NCBI RefSeq assembly: GCF_010095445.2
Contig: NZ_WFGV02000031.1
Span: forward strand, 1 to 64,000
From: Pseudomonas sp. TNT3
Lineage (GTDB): Bacteria; Pseudomonadota; Gammaproteobacteria; Pseudomonadales; Pseudomonadaceae
Direction of reading: 5' to 3'
DNA: 64,000 nucleotides
In this document: positions 54,601 through 62,825 of the stretch, piece by piece
How positions within the stretch are numbered: the stretch's first letter is position 1
Layout: every line of letters begins with the position of its first letter
Translations under genes and position numbers: made by a program
Notes under the pieces: generated by a model
Told to the model about the DNA's origin: nothing
The model's database searches: none
The model's input: the letters and a program-made list of their open reading frames with translations, nothing else

Positions 54601-57527
54601 TTTTTCACGAAGCGCAAAGTGCCCATGAAGCGTTGATCAACATGCTCGACGAACTGGCGGCGGGCCAGGAAGTCAGCCCTCAACCGGAGCGAGTGCGAGC
54701 CTTGCGCGGCTTGCTCGATGAGAGTCTTGATCCCTCGGCGATGGGCCTGATTCGCAGCGACGGCAGCCGCACCTTGAGCATCCGTGAACTGGGCAGTGCC
54801 ACCGCCGAACTGGCGAAGACCGAATCTCCTGCCGAGCGCGACGATGCAATCGTGTCGATCTTTCTTGAGGAAGCGGTCGATATTCTCGAGAGCGCCGGGC
54901 AGGCCTTGCAACGCTGGTTGAGTGATCCGGACAACGCCGCGCCGCTGCTGTCTCTGCAGCGTGATCTGCACACCCTCGAAGGCGGTGCGCGGATGGCCGG
55001 AATCGAGCCGGTGGGCGATCTGGCCCATGAGCTGGAAGGCCTTTACCAAGGGTTGGCAGACCGCCGTTACAGCCACAACGACGTGTTGGCGCAGCTGCTT
55101 GAGCACAGCCATGACCGCCTCGCACAGCTGCTTGAGCAGTTGCACAGTCACACGCCGTTGGACAATCCGGATGAGCTGATCGAGGCCATCCGTGAGTACC
55201 GCCAGCACAATGTCGCCAGTGCGGAAGTCGCGCAAACAACACCCGTCAGCGATTCCCCGGGCCATGATCCCGAGTTGCTCGATATCTTCCTGGAAGAAGG
55301 TTTCGACATCATCGAAAACTCCGGCGCCGCGTTGGTGCGCTGGCAGGCGGAACCGTCGAACCGCCAGGAAGTGGAAACCCTGCTGCGGGATTTGCACACC
55401 CTCAAGGGCGGGGCACGGATGGTGGAAATCGCACCCATCGGCGACCTGGCCCATGAGCTGGAAACCCTTTACGAAGGCTTGTCCGCGGGTGTGTTGCAAC
55501 CGACCGGGGCGTTGTTCGCCCTGTTGCAAAGCAGCCATGACCGACTGGCCCAAATGCTCGACGCGGCCCGCGCTGGCCAACCCTTGCCGCCGGCCGACCG
55601 GCTGATTGATGCGATCAGGAATTTCAGTCATCCGGCAGTACCTGACGTCGCGGTGGTCGCACCCGCCGCGCTCAAGCCCGAACCGCCGATCCTGCAGCCC
55701 GATATCGGCGCGGACATGGTCAAGGTCTCGGCGGAACTGCTCGACGATCTGGTCAACCTGGCGGGTGAAACGTCGATATTCCGTGGCCGCATCGAGCAAC
55801 AGGTCAACGATGCCCGCGTGGCCCTGAGCGAGATGGAAACCACCATCGAGCGGATGCGCGATCAGCTGCGTCGGCTCGATACGGAAACCCAGGGACGCAT
55901 CCTCAGCCGGCAGCAGGTCGAAGCCGAACGCCTGGGTTACGAGGAATTCGATCCGCTGGAAATGGACCGCCATTCGCAACTGCAGCAACTCTCACGCGCG
56001 TTGTTCGAATCCGCCTCCGACTTGCTCGATCTCAAGGAAACACTCGACCGGCGCAATCAGGACGCGCAGAACCTGCTGCAACAGCAGGGCCGCATCAATA
56101 CCGAATTGCAGGAAGGCCTGATGCGTACGCGCATGGTGCCGTTCGAGCGAATGTTGCCGCGGTTGAAACGCATCGTCCGCCAGGTCTCCAGTGAGTTGGG
56201 CAAGGACGTGGAATTCATCGTCGGCAACGCTGAAGGCGAGATGGACCGCAACGTGCTCGAACGCATGGCGGCACCCTTGGAACACATGCTGCGCAACGCG
56301 GTGGACCATGGGCTGGAATCCACCGAAGCACGCATTGCGGCGGGTAAGCCGGCTCAAGGCATGATCACCCTGGACCTGTCGCGAGAGGGTGGCGACATCA
56401 TTTTCGACATCCGCGACGACGGCGCCGGCGTGCCGCTGGACGCCGTGCGCCGCAAAGCGATCAAGCGGGGTTTGCTGGCGCCCGACAGCGATATCAGTGA
56501 CCGCGACGTGCTGCAATTCATCCTGCAACCGGGGTTCTCGACAGCGGAAAAAATCACCCAGATTTCCGGGCGTGGCGTGGGCATGGACGTGGTCCATGAA
56601 GAGGTGCGGCAACTGGGCGGCAGCATGAGCATCGACTCCCGGCCGGGGCAGGGCGTGCATTTTCGGATTCGCCTGCCCTTCACGGTGTCGGTCAACCGGG
56701 CATTGATGGTGCAGTGCGGTGAGGATCAATACGCGATCCCGCTGAACACTATCGACGGCATTGTTCGCGTGCTGCCCAACGAACTCGAAGGGCATTACCG
56801 GCTGGATCCGCCGACTTATAAATACGCCGGACAGCACTATGAATTGTGCTACCTGGGTGAGCTGCTCAAAACCAGCTCTCGCCCGAAACTGTTGGGCCAG
56901 AGCCTGCCATTACCGGTGTTGCTGGTGCAGTGCAACGAGCGTCACATCGCTGTGCAGGTCGATGCCATGGCCGGGACTCGTGAGATCGTGGTCAAAAGCC
57001 TCGGTCCGCAATTTGCGGCCGTGAAAGGCTTGTCGGGGGCGACCATTCTGGGTGATGGCCGGGTGGTGCTGATTCTTGATCTGCTGGCGCCGCTGCGCGC
57101 CATGCAGGCCCGTGTCCCGCAGGCCAATGACGATGCGGAAGTCGAACCGCACAAGCCATTGCTGGTGCTGGTGGTCGACGACTCGGTCACGGTGCGCAAG
57201 GTGACGAGTCGCCTGCTCGAACGCCACGGCATGAACGTGCTCACGGCCAAGGACGGTGTCGACGCCATGCTCCTGCTCGAAGAACACCTGCCTGACCTGA
57301 TGCTGCTGGACATCGAAATGCCGCGCATGGACGGTTTCGAGGTGGCCGCACAGATTCGTGCCGACGAACGTTTGCAGCACCTGCCCATCATCATGATCAC
57401 CTCCCGCACCGGCCAGAAACACCGCGACCGTGCCATGGCCATCGGCGTCAATGACTACCTGGGCAAGCCGTATCAGGAATCGGTGTTGCTCGACAGCATC
57501 GCCTTGTGGAGCAAACCCCATGCTTGA
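51630..57527 (+). CDS. chpA: Hybrid chemosensory histidine kinase ChpA, shortened form
   Basis: The 1965-residue kinase is about 500 residues shorter than P. aeruginosa ChpA (about 2470). The N-terminus MGDRHDYVALEWVKGEIAET agrees with that protein. Four HPt domains with a clear phospho-His are seen: AFHTLKGSGRM (about His671), ALHTLKGSASM (about 810), DLHTLEGGARM (about 1114) and DLHTLKGGARM (about 1256). A CheA-like core follows: dimerisation (about 1370-1500), ATPase with N-box EHMLRNAVDHGLES (about 1550), DDGAGVP and GRGVGMDVV. A CheW-like domain and a C-terminal receiver (LLLDIEMPRMDG, Asp about 1894) complete it. It begins 52 bases after pilJ with no pilK, and overlaps chpC by 8 bases. 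Confidence 0.95.
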   Translation: MGDRHDYVALEWVKGEIAETLRQAALHLESMAIDEEQTTPALGECLACIHQVHGVLQMVEFYGAALLAEEMEQLTLALLQNRVSHRDEAIHLLLQALGQLPIYLDRVQGARRDLPLVVLPLINDLRSARGESLLSETSLFSPQLPDLPALDEEELALLEPAELPNVLRKLRQMLQMALVGLLREQEDDTHLGYLAKVFARLEGICGDAPLSPLWQVASALVEGMRGGAIANSPALRSLFKDADKELKRLLEQGMRGINQPAPPELLKSLLFYIAKADHPTGQMLTMKDRYSLDDALPDSAMVDEERARLAGPDRDAMRSVLAALCEELVRVKERLDLFVRSDRQHTSDLESLLSPLRQIADTLAVLGFGQPRKVIIDQLAVVLSLVQGQREPSDAVLMDVAGALLYVEANLSGMVGTVEPESQEDSRLPTTDLTQIHQIVIREARICLQQAKDMIVDYIDADWDRQHLQPLPALLTQVRGALAMIPLSRAASLIESCNHFIREHLLLDPDQPGWQELDSLADVITSIEYYLERLSDDPEAPGEHLLDVAQKGLAALGFFPNERHVPVLEDVLSPSEAQVMQEQQALEDPDVVQTLADVLASPVSTVNPPALNTPGSLLPPPADEEPVDDELREVFLEEAEEVLDTLREYLPRWTATPESTSALSELRRAFHTLKGSGRMVRALVLGELAWAVENLLNRVLEHSVKPGPAVNQLLDDVMQLLPELVAEFASNTQRQRNDVDQLAARAHALAKGVEPLLDEDVQDVAALDPLLLEIFRNEAETHLASLNRFLEQAAEHVPLQASDDLQRALHTLKGSASMAGVLPIAELAAPLDQLAREYKAHLLALDLDEVELLLEAEGLFRLGLRQLKIDPLADIPGARTLIERTQALLAERLETLLNAPHTRMRIKRDPQLINNFLAQGMDILLDAESLLQRWQQHPGERQELSALLDELTTLGEGAHLADLHPVDELCEALLDLYGAVEESSLAVSDRFFHEAQSAHEALINMLDELAAGQEVSPQPERVRALRGLLDESLDPSAMGLIRSDGSRTLSIRELGSATAELAKTESPAERDDAIVSIFLEEAVDILESAGQALQRWLSDPDNAAPLLSLQRDLHTLEGGARMAGIEPVGDLAHELEGLYQGLADRRYSHNDVLAQLLEHSHDRLAQLLEQLHSHTPLDNPDELIEAIREYRQHNVASAEVAQTTPVSDSPGHDPELLDIFLEEGFDIIENSGAALVRWQAEPSNRQEVETLLRDLHTLKGGARMVEIAPIGDLAHELETLYEGLSAGVLQPTGALFALLQSSHDRLAQMLDAARAGQPLPPADRLIDAIRNFSHPAVPDVAVVAPAALKPEPPILQPDIGADMVKVSAELLDDLVNLAGETSIFRGRIEQQVNDARVALSEMETTIERMRDQLRRLDTETQGRILSRQQVEAERLGYEEFDPLEMDRHSQLQQLSRALFESASDLLDLKETLDRRNQDAQNLLQQQGRINTELQEGLMRTRMVPFERMLPRLKRIVRQVSSELGKDVEFIVGNAEGEMDRNVLERMAAPLEHMLRNAVDHGLESTEARIAAGKPAQGMITLDLSREGGDIIFDIRDDGAGVPLDAVRRKAIKRGLLAPDSDISDRDVLQFILQPGFSTAEKITQISGRGVGMDVVHEEVRQLGGSMSIDSRPGQGVHFRIRLPFTVSVNRALMVQCGEDQYAIPLNTIDGIVRVLPNELEGHYRLDPPTYKYAGQHYELCYLGELLKTSSRPKLLGQSLPLPVLLVQCNERHIAVQVDAMAGTREIVVKSLGPQFAAVKGLSGATILGDGRVVLILDLLAPLRAMQARVPQANDDAEVEPHKPLLVLVVDDSVTVRKVTSRLLERHGMNVLTAKDGVDAMLLLEEHLPDLMLLDIEMPRMDGFEVAAQIRADERLQHLPIIMITSRTGQKHRDRAMAIGVNDYLGKPYQESVLLDSIALWSKPHA

Positions 57528-57975
57528 ACACCGCACCAGCAACCTCACCGGACTGCTGCTGCCCCTGGCAGATCGCAACCTGATCCTGCCCAACGTCGCG
57601 GTCGCCGAGCTGATCGACTATCAGCCCGGTGCTTTCGATCTGGATACACCACCGTGGTACCTGGGGCGAGTGACGTGGCGGGATCGGCACATTCCATTGC
57701 TCAGTTTCGAAGCGGCGTGTGGAAGCAAAATCGTTATCGGGGACCGTGCGCGGATCGTCATCCTCAACGCACTGGGTGGGCGGCCGGAGCTGCGGTTCAT
57801 CGCACTGCTGGTACAAGGGATTCCCAGGTCCTGCAAGCTGGACAGTCAGCTGAGCTATGTGGATGTGCCGTTGTGCGCGCTGGAAATGGCGGCGGTGCAG
57901 GTGGGGGATCAGGTGGCGAAGGTGCCGGATTTGCTGGCGCTGGAAGAACTGCTAGTGAGTGCGGGTCTGGTCTGA
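57520..57975 (+). CDS. chpC: CheW-like protein ChpC
   Basis: This 151-residue CheW-domain protein has LTGLLLPLADRNLILPNVAV, WYLGRVTWRDRHIPLLSFEA and LPLCALEMAAVQV-like terminal helices. The ATG at 57520 overlaps the chpA stop, and the reading frame agrees with P. aeruginosa ChpC. ChpC is a second adaptor of the Pil-Chp system. In P. aeruginosa chpB (methylesterase) intervenes between chpA and chpC; it is missing here. Confidence 0.93.
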   Translation: MLEHRTSNLTGLLLPLADRNLILPNVAVAELIDYQPGAFDLDTPPWYLGRVTWRDRHIPLLSFEAACGSKIVIGDRARIVILNALGGRPELRFIALLVQGIPRSCKLDSQLSYVDVPLCALEMAAVQVGDQVAKVPDLLALEELLVSAGLV

Positions 57976-57984
57976 CCGGATCCC

Positions 57985-58132
57985 TGTGGCGAGGGAGCTT
58001 GTCGAATCGTCGCACCGTCCCGCTGGGTCGCGAAGCGGCCCCAAAACCTGCAATCGAGGTGTATCAGGTACACCGAGAACAATGGTTTTACGACTGCTGC
58101 GCAGCCGAGCGGGAGCGAGCTCCCTCGCCACT
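57985..58132. repeat. Long-form REPIN-like repeat after chpC
   Basis: The outer arms TGTGGCGAGGGAGCTTGTCG and CGAGCTCCCTCGCCAC enclose a long spacer containing TTTACGACTGCTGCGCAGCC, shared with the element at 45593, and a short GGTGTATCAGGTACACC palindrome (58058-58074). It lies between the convergent chpC and DUF6124 genes. Confidence 0.88.
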
Positions 58133-58144
58133 AGGGTTTCTGCG

Positions 58145-58519
58145 CTAAACCCTGGCCTGAGCCTTCATCTGCGCCGACTCGTGATGATCCAGCGCCCGCT
58201 CCACCAACAACTGCACCCCATCCGCCATGCGGCTGAGCGCCAAGGCTACAGAGCGGCGTGAGCCTTCCACATCGTCCGCCAGATCGGCAGCAATAGCGCT
58301 GATGGACAGCAGGTCTTCGGATGCATTTGCCAGAAGGGCTTCGGTGTCGATACCGGGGGAGACGCTGAAGAGTTGATGTTTGCGGCGCTTGCCCGGTTTT
58401 TCATGGGGTGGGAAGTAGCAGGAAAAGATGCGGTCGACGGCGTCCTTGAGTTTTTCAGCGTCGAGGGATGCTTCGGAGTCGGTGTCGGATTCCGGCGGGT
58501 TGGGAGTTGGTTTAAACAT
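58145..58519 (-). CDS. DUF6124 family protein
   Basis: This 124-residue protein starts MFKPTPNPPESDTDSEASLD, the hallmark opening of the Pseudomonas DUF6124/DUF3077-like family. A middle segment reads LFSVSPGIDTEALLANASED, and the C-terminal helix has AADLADDVEGSRRSVALALS. It is soluble and predicted helical; the function is unknown. Several copies per genome are common in Pseudomonas (from memory). Its 5' leader (58520-58653) is unusually structured, with the ribosome binding site inside a predicted stem. It is convergent with chpC. Confidence 0.9.
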   Translation of the reverse strand: MFKPTPNPPESDTDSEASLDAEKLKDAVDRIFSCYFPPHEKPGKRRKHQLFSVSPGIDTEALLANASEDLLSISAIAADLADDVEGSRRSVALALSRMADGVQLLVERALDHHESAQMKAQARV

Positions 58520-58653
58520 GGCAAAGATCCTTGTAGTGATGGAGCTGCCGTTTTTCGTTTTCCAGACGAAAAGGGTGGCAGCTGTACGCGGACTGGAAAA
58601 ACCGAGAAAGGATCAAACCCGGCAGACCCGAAGGTCTCCCACGCACAGCCGCC
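58520..58653 (-). promoter_or_regulatory. Structured 5' leader of the DUF6124 gene, candidate cis-regulatory RNA
   Basis: Read on the minus strand, five elements can pair. GGCGGCUGU (58653-58645) pairs with ACAGCUGCC (58585-58577). A UUCG tetraloop hairpin AGACC-UUCG-GGUCU occupies 58637-58624. GAUCCUU (58614-58608) matches the ribosome binding segment AAGGAUC (58532-58526). AGCUGCC (58583-58577) pairs with GGCAGCU (58549-58543), competing with the first stem. UUUUCCAG (58600-58593) matches CUGGAAAA (58565-58558), which lies in the apical loop of that second stem, a possible pseudoknot. A leader that alternates between hiding and exposing the start is plausible. A relation to c4-type antisense RNAs is a guess. 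Confidence 0.6.
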
Positions 58654-59136
58654 ATAACTTAGAACTACGGAGCAAAAAAGCGCGGCATTATGTCATGTGC
58701 ATTGATCCTGTTCTTCGGGTTTTCCAGACCCGATCGCTGAATTGGCAGCGACCCGGAAACGATAAAGATCAACGCAAAACCGCACCAGTCGGCGGGTTCT
58801 GGCATTACTGTAGGCAGCGACGCCAGACTGCGTAGCCGCTCACCCTTCCTGCGGAGAAACTTTTAAACACAAATCCCCATTTGGCTGGTGAAGGTTGAAG
58901 AGTCCCAAAAAGGGACTGATAGGTCCTTTTTTGGGACTTGTCGATGATTGCCGTGGAGCTTTATCAGGACAGATAACCAGGTGTGTTCGAAATCCAGCTC
59001 CCTGGGGAGAAGTCTAGGGTGAGAGGTCGATCTCCAATCATTACTCTGACCGTAACTATCCGCCACTGCGCTTGATTGATGCTCCACTCCAACGCTCCTA
59101 AGGTGACCCCCACGATAGCGAACCCGTGGAGTGGTC
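58654..59136. promoter_or_regulatory. Intergenic region before mdcA with a 16-bp inverted repeat and start-site hairpins
   Basis: These 483 bases hold no supported gene. Near 58716-58732 a hairpin CGGGT...ACCCG repeats the TTTTCCAG motif in its loop. At 58901-58938 two 16-base arms (AGTCCCAAAAAGGGAC and GTCCTTTTTTGGGACT, one mismatch) enclose six bases. At 59084-59134 CCACTCC can pair with GGAGTGG, which includes the mdcA ribosome binding site; a second pairing CCACG (59110-59114) with CGTGG (59125-59129) competes. The malonate operon promoter must lie here; no LysR-type mdcR gene is in view. Confidence 0.55.
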
Positions 59137-60807
59137 ATGACAACAACAATATCCCCCGACTCGCGATGGACGCGGCGGCGCAGCGAGAAGCAGCGGCGTC
59201 TGCAGTTGGTCAAGGATCTGGCCGACGGTGTGGTCCTTCCCACCGACAAGATCGTTGCCGCGCTTGAAGCGTTGATCCTGCCGGGCGACCGTGTGGTGCT
59301 CGAGGGCAACAACCAGAAGCAGGCGGATTTCCTTTCCCGTTCCCTGGCCAAGGCTGATCCCGCGAAGCTGCATGACTTGCACATGATCATGCCCAGCGTC
59401 GGTCGTTCCGAGCATCTGGACCTGTTCGAACGCGGCATTGCCCGCAAGCTCGACTTTTCGTTTGCCGGCACCCAAAGCCTGCGCATCAGCCAGTTGCTGG
59501 AAGACGGACTGCTGGAAATCGGCGCCATCCACACCTACATCGAACTCTATGCACGGCTGGTGGTGGACCTGATTCCCAACGTCGTGCTCTCGGCCGGCTT
59601 CATGGCCGACCGCGCCGGCAACATCTACACCGGCCCTAGCACCGAAGACACCCCGGCGCTGATCGAGCCGGCCGCGTTCAGCGACGGCATCGTGATCGTC
59701 CAGGTCAATCAGCTGGTGGACGATGTCAGCGAACTGCCCCGTGTCGACATCCCCGCGTCCTGGGTGGATTTCGTGGTGGTGGCGGACAAGCCTTTCTATA
59801 TCGAACCCCTGTTCACCCGCGACCCGCGGCACATCAAGCCTGTGCATGTGCTGATGGCGATGATGGCAATCCGCGGGATCTACGAAAAACACAATGTCCA
59901 GTCGCTCAACCACGGCATCGGATTCAACACCGCCGCCATCGAATTGATCCTGCCGACCTACGGCGAGTCCCTTGGCCTGAAGGGCAAGATCTGCCGCAAC
60001 TGGACCCTCAATCCCCATCCCACACTGATACCGGCGATTGAAAGCGGCTGGGTCGAAAGCGTGCATTGCTTCGGAACCGAACTGGGCATGGAAAACTACA
60101 TTGCCGCCCGGCCAGACGTGTTCTTCACCGGGCGCGACGGTTCCCTGCGCTCCAACCGGATGTTCTGCCAACTGGCCGGGCAATACGCCGTGGACCTGTT
60201 CATCGGTGCGACCTTGCAAGTGGATGGCGACGGGCATTCATCCACCGTGACGCGTGGACGACTGGCTGGCTTCGGTGGCGCGCCGAACATGGGCCACGAC
60301 CCGCGCGGTCGTCGCCATGGCACACCGGCGTGGCTCGACATGCGCCACGACGACGCGCCTGAAGCGCTGCTCGAGCGCGGTAAAAAACTCGTGGTGCAAA
60401 TGGTCGAGACCTTCCAGGAGGGCGGAAAACCGACCTTTGTCGAAACCCTGGACGCTGTGGAAGTCGCGCGCAAAAGTGGCATGCCGTTGGCGCCGATCAT
60501 GATCTACGGTGACGACGTCACGCACCTGCTGACCGAAGAAGGCATCGCTTATTTGTACAAGGCGCGCTCGCTCGAAGAGCGTCAGGCGATGATCGCCGCC
60601 GTCGCCGGAGTCACCACCATCGGGCTGCGCCACAACCCCAAAGACACCGCTCGCATGCGCCGTGAAGGCTTGATCGCCTTGCCCGAGGATCTCGGCATCC
60701 GCCGCACCGACGCCACTCGCCAATTGCTGGCGGCGAAAAGCGTCGCGGACCTGGTGGAGTGGTCCGGTGGCCTCTACAACCCGCCTGCCAAGTTCAGGAG
60801 TTGGTAA
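59137..60807 (+). CDS. mdcA: Malonate decarboxylase alpha subunit (acetyl-S-ACP:malonate ACP transferase)
   Basis: The 556-residue subunit transfers malonate onto the acyl carrier protein MdcC in exchange for acetate. It opens [20 protein letters not shown] with [20 protein letters not shown] and [20 protein letters not shown]. Later it has [40 protein letters not shown] and [20 protein letters not shown], all typical of MdcA. The ATG at 59137 is two codons after an in-frame GTG. It is the first gene of mdcABCDE-mdcG, a cytoplasmic biotin-independent malonate decarboxylase using a 2'-(5''-phosphoribosyl)-3'-dephospho-CoA prosthetic group. It overlaps mdcB by one base. Confidence 0.96.
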   Translation: MTTTISPDSRWTRRRSEKQRRLQLVKDLADGVVLPTDKIVAALEALILPGDRVVLEGNNQKQADFLSRSLAKADPAKLHDLHMIMPSVGRSEHLDLFERGIARKLDFSFAGTQSLRISQLLEDGLLEIGAIHTYIELYARLVVDLIPNVVLSAGFMADRAGNIYTGPSTEDTPALIEPAAFSDGIVIVQVNQLVDDVSELPRVDIPASWVDFVVVADKPFYIEPLFTRDPRHIKPVHVLMAMMAIRGIYEKHNVQSLNHGIGFNTAAIELILPTYGESLGLKGKICRNWTLNPHPTLIPAIESGWVESVHCFGTELGMENYIAARPDVFFTGRDGSLRSNRMFCQLAGQYAVDLFIGATLQVDGDGHSSTVTRGRLAGFGGAPNMGHDPRGRRHGTPAWLDMRHDDAPEALLERGKKLVVQMVETFQEGGKPTFVETLDAVEVARKSGMPLAPIMIYGDDVTHLLTEEGIAYLYKARSLEERQAMIAAVAGVTTIGLRHNPKDTARMRREGLIALPEDLGIRRTDATRQLLAAKSVADLVEWSGGLYNPPAKFRSW

Positions 60808-61682
60808 TGCACGCATTCAATCTGCAACCCAAACCTTTAACCCTGGCCGAACGGCTGGCGGACCTTGCGGTGGACGCACTGATCGATGAAGCGGATCTGT
60901 CGCCGAAACCGGCGCTGGTCGACCGTCGCGGCAATGGCGCTCACACCGATTTGCACCTCGGACTGATGCACGCCTCGGCGCTGTCGTTGTGGCCGGCGTT
61001 CAAGGAAATGGCTGAAGCGGCCATCGAGCTTGGCGAAGTGAATGTGCAACTGCGCGAAGCCGTCGGGCGTATCGGCCGGGAAGGGGAGCACGCCATGCTC
61101 ACCACCACGGCTGGTGTGAATACCCATCGTGGCGCTATTTGGGCCTTGGGTCTTTTGGTCACAGCCGCCGCTTTGGCGCCTCAAGCCAATGGCCCGCATA
61201 GCGTGGCCCTGCGAGCGGCGCGGTTAGCCCTGCTTGATGACCGACATGCGCCGCGCCCCCTGAGTCATGGCGCCCAGGTCGCCCAACGATACGGCGCACG
61301 CGGTGCCCGTGAAGAAGCGCAGCTGGGTTTCCCGGCCGTGATTCACCGCGCGTTGCCACAACTCAAACGCAGTCGTGCCGCTGGAGGCGGCGAGCAGAAT
61401 GCCCGCCTCGATGCGTTGCTGGCGATCATGACTCAACTGTCCGATACCTGCGTGCTGTACCGCGCCGGTGAGCAGGGTTTGCACGCCATGCAGGCTGGCG
61501 CCCAAGCGGTGCTCGACAAAGGTGGCAGCGCCAGCCTCGCCGGTCGCCGTCATTTGCATGAACTCGACCAACAACTTATCGCATTGAATGCCTCGCCCGG
61601 CGGTGCCGCAGACCTGCTCGCCGCCTGCCTGTTCCTCGATCGCATCGAGTCCGGCGCCGGCATTATCCAGGGAGCGTCCTGA
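60807..61682 (+). CDS. mdcB: Triphosphoribosyl-dephospho-CoA synthase MdcB
   Basis: The 291-residue enzyme makes the precursor of the malonate decarboxylase prosthetic group from dephospho-CoA and ATP. It has the CitG-family segments [35 protein letters not shown] and [20 protein letters not shown], followed by [12 protein letters not shown]. The start ATG at 60807 overlaps the mdcA stop (TAATG), with GGAG upstream. It is co-translated with mdcC, whose ATG overlaps its stop. Confidence 0.95.
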   Translation: MHAFNLQPKPLTLAERLADLAVDALIDEADLSPKPALVDRRGNGAHTDLHLGLMHASALSLWPAFKEMAEAAIELGEVNVQLREAVGRIGREGEHAMLTTTAGVNTHRGAIWALGLLVTAAALAPQANGPHSVALRAARLALLDDRHAPRPLSHGAQVAQRYGARGAREEAQLGFPAVIHRALPQLKRSRAAGGGEQNARLDALLAIMTQLSDTCVLYRAGEQGLHAMQAGAQAVLDKGGSASLAGRRHLHELDQQLIALNASPGGAADLLAACLFLDRIESGAGIIQGAS

Positions 61683-61981
61683 TGGAAACCTTATCTTTTG
61701 AATTCCCCGCCGGTCAGCCACCTCGTGGCCGCACGCTGGTGGGCTGTGTCGGCTCGGGCGATCTGGAAGTGCTGATCGAGCCCGGTCAGGCGGGCAAGTT
61801 GAAGATCCAGGTTCAGACCTCGGTCAACGGTAGTGAGCAGCGCTGGCAGCATCTGTTTGCGCGCATGTTCGAAGGCCAGACACCCCCGGCGATGGACATC
61901 GATATCCACGATTTCGGCGCGACCCCGGGCGTGGTGCGTCTGCGTCTGGAACAGGGCTTTGAGGAGATCGGCCATGACTGA
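61682..61981 (+). CDS. mdcC: Malonate decarboxylase acyl carrier protein (delta subunit)
   Basis: This 99-residue carrier has the start [20 protein letters not shown] and the prosthetic-group segment GCVGSGDLEVLIEP, in which the serine of VGSGD is the expected attachment site. The remainder (FARMFEGQTPPAMDIDIHDF) completes the fold. It overlaps mdcB by one base and mdcD by eight. Confidence 0.95.
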   Translation: METLSFEFPAGQPPRGRTLVGCVGSGDLEVLIEPGQAGKLKIQVQTSVNGSEQRWQHLFARMFEGQTPPAMDIDIHDFGATPGVVRLRLEQGFEEIGHD

Positions 61982-62825
61982 CAACGCAGCGCTTGCCCAC
62001 AAACACAGCTTCGTCGAACTCGGCGCGCGACAACGGGCGAAAGCCTTGCTCGATGCCGGCACTTTTCGCGAACTGCTCGACCCCTTCCAACGCGTCATGT
62101 CGCCGTGGTTATCGCGCCAGGGCGTGGTGCCACAAGCCGATGACGGTGTGGTTATCGCCAAGGGCAGCCTCGGCGGATTACCCGTGGTCATCGCCGCTAT
62201 CGAAGGCGCATTCCAGGGCGGCAGCCTGGGGGAAGTCGGCGGGGCCAAGATTGCCGGTGCGCTGGAACTGGCGGCCGAAGACAACCGCAAGGGCACGCCG
62301 ACCCGTGCCGTATTGCTGCTGGAAACCGGGGGCGTGCGGTTACAGGAAGCCAACCTCGGTCTGGCCGCGATTGCCGATATTCACGCGGCCATTGTCGATC
62401 TTCAGCAGTACCAGCCTGTCGTCGGCGTCGTGGCGGGCAGCGTCGGGTGCTTTGGCGGGATGTCGATTGCCGCCGGGCTCTGCAGCTATCTGGTGGTGAC
62501 GCGCGAAGCACGGCTTGGCTTGAACGGTCCGCAAGTGATCGAACAGGAAGCGGGACTTGAGGAATACGACTCACGTGATCGTCCTTTCATCTGGAGCCTG
62601 ACCGGCGGCGAGCAGCGTTTCGCCAGCGGTCTGGTAGACCGCTACGTCGCCGACGACGTCGTGCAGATCCAGCAACACGTCAGTCAGTTGCTCAAGCAAG
62701 GGTTGCCGGCACAACCGCGCAGCCATCAGGCCGAACTGTATCTGCAACGCCTGGCCCGTCTGGACGCCGTACCGCAAATCGAGCCGGCGACGGTTCGCGA
62801 TCTGTATCAAGGAGAGCGCTCATGA
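61974..62825 (+). CDS. mdcD: Malonate decarboxylase beta subunit
   Basis: The 283-residue carboxyltransferase-fold subunit decarboxylates malonyl-S-ACP with MdcE. It has the start MTDNAALAHKHSFVELGARQ, the glycine-rich AAIEGAFQGGSLGEVGGAKI and a crotonase-like VVAGSVGCFGGMSIAAGLCS, plus GLNGPQVIEQEAGLEEYDSR. The ATG at 61974 lies within the end of mdcC, and its TGA overlaps the mdcE ATG (ATGA). Confidence 0.95.
   Translation: MTDNAALAHKHSFVELGARQRAKALLDAGTFRELLDPFQRVMSPWLSRQGVVPQADDGVVIAKGSLGGLPVVIAAIEGAFQGGSLGEVGGAKIAGALELAAEDNRKGTPTRAVLLLETGGVRLQEANLGLAAIADIHAAIVDLQQYQPVVGVVAGSVGCFGGMSIAAGLCSYLVVTREARLGLNGPQVIEQEAGLEEYDSRDRPFIWSLTGGEQRFASGLVDRYVADDVVQIQQHVSQLLKQGLPAQPRSHQAELYLQRLARLDAVPQIEPATVRDLYQGERS

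Noticed and set aside
54468-55988. 506-codon minus-strand frame opposite chpA
   Set aside because: It lies wholly inside chpA, in a region with clear HPt motifs; it has no ribosome binding site or family features.
58373-58835. Plus-strand open frames over the DUF6124 leader (95 and 135 codons)
   Set aside because: They run antisense through the DUF6124 start and its structured leader. Their translations are low-complexity and fit translation of a non-coding element rather than a protein.
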